Assembly: GCA_017535785.1 (NCBI GenBank)
Contig: JAFXTN010000018.1
Span: 1 to 46,115 of the forward strand
DNA: 46,115 nt
Direction: 5' to 3'
Source: Butyrivibrio sp.
Lineage (GTDB): Bacteria > Bacillota > Clostridia > Lachnospirales > Lachnospiraceae
The position numbers and the translations under genes were made by a program. The notes beneath the pieces are model-generated. The model did not search any database. It was not told where the DNA came from and worked only from the letters and a program-made list of their open reading frames with translations. Below, piece after piece: positions 41,502 to 46,115 of the stretch; position 1 is the first letter of the stretch, and every line of letters starts with the position of its first letter.

Positions 41502-41582
41502 ACATGAAAATCAAGTATAGCAAGACTATACAGGCGAAATGCGATACAATATGATAAATGGTCCATTTTACGGAGGTACGAT

Positions 41583-42059
41583 ATGTTCAGGAAAATGAGA
41601 CGTTTCAATCAGCAGATCACTGATGAGGAATGCATTGAAGTTCTTAAAAATACAAAGAGAGGCGTGTTATCTCTTATAGGCGACGACGGATATCCTTACG
41701 GAGTTCCGCTTATTCACTGGTACTGCGAAGAGGATGGCAAGATTTATTTCCACGGAGCAAAGAGCGGGCATAAGAACGATGCCATAAAGAATTGCGACAA
41801 AGCCTGCTATACGGTGCTTAACGACGGCTATCGCGAAGAGGGTGAGTGGGCGCTCAATTTCAAGAGCATCATAACCTTCGGCAGGATCAAATTTATTGAA
41901 GACCAGGAAAAGGCAAGGAAGATCTGCATCGCCATGGTAAAAAAATTCACCGATGACGAAGATTTTCTTGAAAAAGAGCTCAAGTTCCTTTTCCCTGCGG
42001 TCCAGTGCTTTGAATTTACACCCGAGCATATGACAGGAAAGAGAGTTAAAGAGGAGTGA
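41583..42059 (+). CDS. Pyridoxamine 5'-phosphate oxidase-like flavoprotein (NimA-like)
   Basis: A 158-aa split-barrel FMN-binding protein. The N-terminus RRFNQQITDEECIEVLKNTKRGVLSLIGDDGYPYGVPL (core RGVLSLIGDDGYPYGVPL) and KIYFHGAKSGHK are typical of the family containing 5-nitroimidazole reductases (NimA). No membrane segment. Whether it reduces nitro compounds cannot be said. CGGAGGT precedes the ATG. It is followed after 32 bases by a GNAT gene. Confidence 0.9.
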   Translation: MFRKMRRFNQQITDEECIEVLKNTKRGVLSLIGDDGYPYGVPLIHWYCEEDGKIYFHGAKSGHKNDAIKNCDKACYTVLNDGYREEGEWALNFKSIITFGRIKFIEDQEKARKICIAMVKKFTDDEDFLEKELKFLFPAVQCFEFTPEHMTGKRVKEE

Positions 42060-42091
42060 TGAGAGTTTGGCGCTAAGAGAGGTGTTTTGAC

Positions 42092-42544
42092 ATGGCTGTT
42101 ACCTACAGAAGATTAACCGAAAAAGACCTTGCTACATTTATTGAGATGCGTATAACGCAGCTTCGCGAAGAGGGGGCAAAAGAGGATATCGATCTTTACC
42201 CCGCGCTCAATGATTTCTATAAAAGACATATGGCGGACGGTACTTTTGTGTCGTGGCTTGCGCTTGACGGCGACAAGATCATAGGAACAAGCGGGATGTC
42301 TTTTGTCGAGAAGCCGCCGTACTTTGGCTGCCCGTCGGGTAAGATCGGGCTCCTTTCAAGTATGTACACCGATCCCGGATACAGACGGAAAGGTATTGCA
42401 AAAGATCTTTTGACCAAGGTCGTTGATGAGGCAAGAGAATACGGCTGCGGCGCGATACAGATCACTGCGTCCGACATGGGCGTGAAGCTCTACACTGCGT
42501 TTGGTTTTAAGCACAACGGAAACTTTATGCAGTATAAGCTGTGA
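42092..42544 (+). CDS. GNAT-family N-acetyltransferase
   Basis: A 150-aa acetyltransferase. Motif A is LLSSMYTDPGYRRKGIAKDLL, with core YRRKGIAKDLL for acetyl-CoA pyrophosphate, and motif B is KLYTAFGFKHNGNFM. The full length is normal. The substrate is unknown. GAGGTG precedes the ATG. It is unrelated in detail to the GNAT at 32123. Genes on either side are close, suggesting a loose operon from 41583 to about 44078. Confidence 0.9.
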   Translation: MAVTYRRLTEKDLATFIEMRITQLREEGAKEDIDLYPALNDFYKRHMADGTFVSWLALDGDKIIGTSGMSFVEKPPYFGCPSGKIGLLSSMYTDPGYRRKGIAKDLLTKVVDEAREYGCGAIQITASDMGVKLYTAFGFKHNGNFMQYKL

Positions 42545-42577
42545 TATATTTTTTGGAAAAAGAAAAGAGGAAAAGAA

Positions 42578-43258
42578 ATGGCTTTGCAGATGACTCACAT
42601 GGTTGTTGCTTATAAGCTTGCTGAGCATTTGAAGATAAAAGAGAATACACCGGAATTTATTTTAGGTTCCATAGCTCCCGATTCTGTCTGGTTTTCGGAT
42701 TCGTATATGGAGAAAAAGATTCATTCACACTGCTTTGAATGTTGTGGGCCGTGGGGCGAAACGCAGGATTATGTCAGATGGATAGAGAACATAAAAGAGT
42801 TTTGGAATAAGTATGTGACACAGGAAAAAGACAGCAGAACAAAAGCTTTTTTGATAGGGCTCTGTGTTCACAATCTGACGGATTACTGTTTTGATATTAT
42901 GATCTGGAGTGTGCTGAAAAAGAAACTGATCCCACCCATGACCTTTGATGAGTTTAAAGAGGTTTATTATCCGGAAGCACGTAGATTTGATGAATGGCTA
43001 TATCAAAATTGTGAATGTACAAAAGAGATTTTTGACCTGTTGGATGATTCAAAAGAGCTTGATTTTGAAGACTATGTTTTTGCAGAAAACCAGGTTACCA
43101 TGAAAAAACATTTTGCTAAGACGCAGTATAATATTCAAGAAAAGGTTGATGCTTCCGTGAATAAATACTTTACTTTTGATATGCATCAGTATTTTATCGA
43201 AGAGGCACCGAATAAGATTTGTGAGCTTATAAAAGGATTTTTATATAATGAAAAATAA
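42578..43258 (+). CDS. Zinc-dependent phospholipase C-like protein
   Basis: A 226-aa protein resembling the zinc-dependent phospholipase C/S1-P1 fold group. It shows a His at position 7 (MTHMVVAY), GSIAPDSVWF at about 30-40 with an Asp, HSH near 51-53, and CVHNLTDYCFD near 97, giving the scattered His/Asp ligands expected for a trinuclear zinc site. No signal peptide is present, so it is probably cytoplasmic and not a secreted toxin. GAGGAAAAG precedes the ATG. It overlaps the phosphoesterase gene by 11 bases. Confidence 0.75.
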   Translation: MALQMTHMVVAYKLAEHLKIKENTPEFILGSIAPDSVWFSDSYMEKKIHSHCFECCGPWGETQDYVRWIENIKEFWNKYVTQEKDSRTKAFLIGLCVHNLTDYCFDIMIWSVLKKKLIPPMTFDEFKEVYYPEARRFDEWLYQNCECTKEIFDLLDDSKELDFEDYVFAENQVTMKKHFAKTQYNIQEKVDASVNKYFTFDMHQYFIEEAPNKICELIKGFLYNEK

Positions 43259-44078
43259 ATCAAAGAAAAAAAGGAAGATTCTTTTGGTTATTCTTTTTCT
43301 AATAATTATTCTTACTGTTTGGTATGAAAAACCTGTTACAGAGATCATCAGCATAAGAGGCAAAGGGAAGATCGATACACCTGTCAGATTTGCGCTTGTT
43401 ACAGATCTTCATTCTTGTTACTACGGAAAAGATCAGAAACGACTTACGGATCTGATAGACAACGGCAAGGTTGACGGAGTTCTTTTGTCCGGAGATATTT
43501 TTGATGACAAGTTTAGTGATACGAATGCCAAGATTTTCATGGAAGCAATCTCGAAAAAGTATCCATGTTTTTATGTGACCGGCAATCACGAGTTCTGGAG
43601 CAAAAGAGAAAACGAAACAAAAGAGTATCTTAAATCCATGGGAGTTACCGTTCTTGAGGGAAATGCGAGCACAATAGAAATAAAAGGAAACAAGATAGAT
43701 ATTTGCGGAGTTGACGATCCGACCTACATGAAGAACGATGAGTGGAGATCACAGCTTACCAAAGCAAGTGAAAAGTCAGATCCGGAGCATTACAGAATTC
43801 TTTTGTCACATAGACCTGAAAAAGTGGATGTGTACAGAGAGTACGATTTTGACCTGGTGGTTTCCGGACATGCTCACGGCGGGCAGTGGACTATACCTTT
43901 TTTGCATAGAGGAATTGCGGCGCCTAATCAGGGTCTTTTGCCCAAATATGTCGACGGCCGGTATGATCTTGGAAACGGAACCGAGATGATAGTAAGTAGG
44001 GGACTTGCGAGGGAGAGGATGCCGTATCCCAGATTTTTCAATCATCCCGAGGTCGTGCTTATAGATATAGGAAAGTGA
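43248..44078 (+). CDS. Membrane-anchored metallophosphoesterase (YkuE-like)
   Basis: A 276-aa calcineurin-like phosphoesterase with a basic N-terminus and one anchor helix (about 10-26, ILLVILFLIIILTVWY), so the domain faces outside. Metal motifs: DLH (about 54-56), GDIFDD, GNHE, SHRPE, and GHAHGGQ. All are intact. YkuE-type enzymes are linked to cell-wall or lipid-headgroup metabolism; the substrate here is unknown. It overlaps the preceding gene by 11 bases. Confidence 0.93.
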   Translation: MKNKSKKKRKILLVILFLIIILTVWYEKPVTEIISIRGKGKIDTPVRFALVTDLHSCYYGKDQKRLTDLIDNGKVDGVLLSGDIFDDKFSDTNAKIFMEAISKKYPCFYVTGNHEFWSKRENETKEYLKSMGVTVLEGNASTIEIKGNKIDICGVDDPTYMKNDEWRSQLTKASEKSDPEHYRILLSHRPEKVDVYREYDFDLVVSGHAHGGQWTIPFLHRGIAAPNQGLLPKYVDGRYDLGNGTEMIVSRGLARERMPYPRFFNHPEVVLIDIGK

Positions 44079-44140
44079 AAAACGGATTTTGCAAAATATA
44101 AACATCATATATAATGATTAGGTTATTAGGAGGATTTTTT

Positions 44141-44392
44141 ATGCACTACACTTATAATCCGAAGGGAGTATGTTCAACTGAGATCAATTTTGATCTCGAT
44201 GAAAACGGCAAGATTTCAGGGCTTCGCTTTACAGGCGGATGCAACGGCAATCTGAAAGCTATTGGCAGGCTTTTGGAAGGTCAGGATGCTAAGCACGCTG
44301 CTGAGATCCTTAAAGGAAATGACTGTGGCGGAAGAGGAACATCTTGCGCGGATCAGCTTTCTAGAGCGCTTGAGCAGGCACTTAATGCATAA
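44141..44392 (+). CDS. TSCPD-domain protein (TIGR03905-like)
   Basis: An 83-aa small protein. The start at 44141 is preceded by TTAGGAGG; an in-frame ATG at 44114 lies upstream of that site. TSCADQLSRAL near the C-terminus matches the TSCPD motif, and GGCNGNLKAIGRLLEGQ, with two conserved cysteines in all (GGCNG and GNDCGG/TSCAD), fits the short stand-alone TSCPD family. The domain also ends some ribonucleotide reductases. Metal binding by the cysteines is plausible. Confidence 0.88.
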   Translation: MHYTYNPKGVCSTEINFDLDENGKISGLRFTGGCNGNLKAIGRLLEGQDAKHAAEILKGNDCGGRGTSCADQLSRALEQALNA

Positions 44393-44435
44393 GTTTTAAT
44401 GCATAAATTTTAGTGCGGTTAATGAGGTTTATAAA

Positions 44436-45050
44436 ATGAGATTTTATGTAGATTTTGATGATTGTCTCTGCGAAACTGCAAAGGCATTTACCGAGATTGC
44501 AACGAGGCTTTTCGGGAAAAATGTTCCTTATGAAGGAGTGCGATTTTTTAACCTGCAAGAGTCTTTTGATCTTACGGATGACGAGTACGAACAGCTTATG
44601 AGCGAGGGCCATCGCCCGGAAGTTCTTCTTTCTTATGAAGAGACACCGGGGGCGTCCAAGGTGCTCAATGAGCTGATAGACAGCGGACACGAAGTGTTTA
44701 TCATTACGGGCCGCCCTTCCAATTCATTTGATGCATCCAGAAAATGGCTCGATGAACACGGCTTAGAGCGCGCAACACTCTACTGCCTCAACAAATACGG
44801 AAGAGACTTTTTTTACAAAAAAGGCGAGTTCAATCTGGAACTTGAAGACTATTACAAGATGTCTTTTGACTATGCCATTGAGGATTCACCCATGGCATTT
44901 AAGTTCTTTGACCATTTGCCGGATCTAAAGGTTATGGTCATCGACAGGCCCTGGAACAGAGAACATGAGCTTCCGGGCAGCAATTATACAAGATGCTCCG
45001 GCTGGGAGCAGATCAAGGAAAAAATCATGCTTGACTCTCACATTATGTGA
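44436..45050 (+). CDS. HAD-family 5'(3')-deoxyribonucleotidase-like protein
   Basis: A 204-aa HAD phosphatase. Motif I DFDDCLCE (residues 6-13) has the nucleophile Asp6 and acid Asp8. Motif II ITGRPS is near 90, and motif III/IV is the basic region then AIEDSPMAF near 150. It fits the NT5C-type (PF06941) group that dephosphorylates pyrimidine deoxynucleotides. The start is preceded by AATGAGG. It lies 43 bases after the TSCPD gene. Confidence 0.88.
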   Translation: MRFYVDFDDCLCETAKAFTEIATRLFGKNVPYEGVRFFNLQESFDLTDDEYEQLMSEGHRPEVLLSYEETPGASKVLNELIDSGHEVFIITGRPSNSFDASRKWLDEHGLERATLYCLNKYGRDFFYKKGEFNLELEDYYKMSFDYAIEDSPMAFKFFDHLPDLKVMVIDRPWNREHELPGSNYTRCSGWEQIKEKIMLDSHIM

Positions 45051-45101
45051 GGGATTATCGTTGTAGTGAGCTCAGGAAAACATCCATGGAGGTAAGTACA
45101 A

Positions 45102-45905
45102 ATGCTTAAAATAGGAGATTTTTCAAAATTATCCAGAGTAAGTATCAGGATGCTGCGTCACTACGATGATATCGGACTTTTAAAACCGGCAGAAATTGAT
45201 GAGTTTTCGGGGTATAGGTATTATCATGAGGAACAGCTTTTTACCATCGGAAGGATCACGGCATTAAAAGATATGGGATTTTCCCTTGCAGATATTATCA
45301 AGATGCTTGATAACTATGATGATAAAGAAATGATGGACAATTTTTTTTCGGAAAGACAAAAGGAATTATCCAAGCTCTCCGAAGAAACGCAGTATAAGCT
45401 GATGCTTCTGGATTCAGCACGTAAGAGGCTGAGGAAGGAGCAAAACATGAGTTATGATGTAACTGTAAAGACTATACCGGAAAGATATGCGGCAACGGTT
45501 CATATGATAGTTCCTCGTTATGAGGATGAAGGCATGCTGTGGAGTACAATGAGGAGCGAGTGCAATAACTTGAATCCTTCAGATCCTTGTCTTGCGGCAG
45601 CTGAATTTCTTGATGACGAATACAAGGAAGAGAACGTTGAGATAATAGCATGGATGACGGTAAAAGGTACTTATACCGATACAGAGCATGTAAAGTTTAA
45701 GTCACTTCCCGCGGTTAAGGTCGCCAGCTGTATCCTCAAAGGCAGCTATGACCAAATGGGTGAAGTGTACGCCACGGTGGCGTCATGGATAAAAGAAAAC
45801 GGATACAAGATGAACGGACACATGTTTAATATATATCATGTGAGCCCGGCTCAGACACAAAATCCAGATGAGTATGTGACTGAGGTTTGTTTCCCGGTTG
45901 AATAA
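45102..45905 (+). CDS. MerR-family regulator with GyrI-like effector domain
   Basis: A 267-aa regulator. The N-terminal MerR winged helix (about 1-70; KIGDFSKLSRVSIRMLRHYDDIGLL, core VSIRMLRHYDDIGLL) and a coiled linker helix (about 75-110) are followed by a GyrI/AraC effector-binding domain (about 118-267). This is the BmrR/TipA-like architecture that senses hydrophobic drugs. GGAGGT precedes the ATG. No obvious target gene adjoins; it may regulate a distant exporter. Confidence 0.93.
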   Translation: MLKIGDFSKLSRVSIRMLRHYDDIGLLKPAEIDEFSGYRYYHEEQLFTIGRITALKDMGFSLADIIKMLDNYDDKEMMDNFFSERQKELSKLSEETQYKLMLLDSARKRLRKEQNMSYDVTVKTIPERYAATVHMIVPRYEDEGMLWSTMRSECNNLNPSDPCLAAAEFLDDEYKEENVEIIAWMTVKGTYTDTEHVKFKSLPAVKVASCILKGSYDQMGEVYATVASWIKENGYKMNGHMFNIYHVSPAQTQNPDEYVTEVCFPVE

Positions 45906-45914
45906 AGAATGATG

Positions 45915-45944
45915 AAAATGCCGGATCGAGAGATCCGGCATTTG
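45915..45944. terminator. Bidirectional terminator, MerR gene and coiled-coil gene
   Basis: AAATGCCGGATC (45916-45927) pairs perfectly with GATCCGGCATTT (45932-45943) around GAGA. It lies between convergent genes and has A/T flanks on both sides. Confidence 0.9.
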
Positions 45945-45949
45945 TGTTA

Positions 45950-46115
45950 TTAATTTTTTTGAGCCTTTTCAAGCTCGGCTATTTTTCTTTTTAATTCGGC
46001 ATTTTCGTTACGCAGTCCGCTATTTTCGTCACGAAGGTCTGTGTTTTCATCGCACAGCTCAGAAATTTTAGATTCTTTCTGCGCAAGCTCGGGCTCGTAT
46101 TTCTCTTCAGCATCA
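45950..46115 (-). CDS. Coiled-coil protein, 3' end only (partial)
   Basis: The C-terminal 54 residues and stop of a minus-strand gene cut by the window edge; the frame is open to 46115. The translation shows heptads DENTDLR, DENSGLR and NENAELK followed by RKIAELEKAQKN, a leucine-zipper-like parallel coiled coil with Asn at a core position. The DNA repeats in 21-bp units. The upstream domain is outside the window, so no function can be given. Confidence 0.7.
   Translation of the reverse strand, partial: DAEEKYEPELAQKESKISELCDENTDLRDENSGLRNENAELKRKIAELEKAQKN

Noticed and set aside
42578-43258. Secreted phospholipase C toxin
   Set aside because: No signal peptide is present and the protein lacks a membrane-binding domain. 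Only a general zinc phospholipase-like family assignment is justified.

Overview
The window looks like a chromosomal segment of an anaerobic Firmicute, most likely a Lachnospiraceae member of the Butyrivibrio/Pseudobutyrivibrio type. This is an inference from several signs: strong GGAGG ribosome sites, moderate GC, many GGDEF/EAL genes, a clostridial-style LeuRS with a KMGKR loop, DUF2975/XRE and LytTR/DUF3021 regulator pairs, and a split transketolase. No rRNA, tRNA, CRISPR array, insertion sequence or phage gene was recognised. Most of the window reads as ordinary chromosome. The unusual signals are non-coding palindromes and a few uncharacterised genes.

Layout. 1-1250: a GC-rich leader with a hairpin and a G-quadruplex motif, a 99-aa unknown protein and a flavodoxin. 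1271-3860: leuS with its own promoter and terminator. 3865-11166: a cyclic-di-GMP neighbourhood. It holds a CHASE-GGDEF cyclase, a PAS protein whose GGDEF and EAL domains are both degenerate, a 7TM EAL phosphodiesterase, and unknown proteins between them. 11208-14570: DUF3737, patatin and ABC-F genes. 14550-17439: a polar amino-acid ABC transporter and a cytidylate-kinase-like protein. 17440-17835: an intergenic region made almost wholly of two large inverted-repeat elements. 17836-20650: a repeat lipoprotein, a LytTR/DUF3021 pair and a short FMN-dependent dehydrogenase. 20658-20846: three hairpins in exact 74-nt register. 20891-21844: an XRE/DUF2975 pair with a promoter-operator palindrome.

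21938-27178: an operon of ECF sigma factor, membrane protein, ABC ATPase, two paralogous permeases and an AraR-type repressor. It is followed by an AraR-like operator and araA. 29062-36451: two aldo/keto reductases, MazG, GNAT, an AEC transporter, and an Old-Yellow-Enzyme-type flavin/Fe-S oxidoreductase with an adjoining LysR regulator. 36575-41501: a FadR-type repressor divergent from an operon of transketolase N and C subunits, a tartronate-semialdehyde-reductase-like dehydrogenase and glycerate kinase. Matching operators lie at both promoters, so this is a self-contained regulated pathway module. 41583-46115: assorted small enzymes, a MerR regulator, and the 3' end of a coiled-coil gene cut by the window edge.

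The most noteworthy observations are the 230-bp near-complete palindrome (17441-17670) with its neighbour (17725-17835), the 74-nt hairpin triplet (20658-20846) with compensating stem changes, the catalytically eroded c-di-GMP protein with a linked unknown partner, and the FadR/transketolase/glycerate module.
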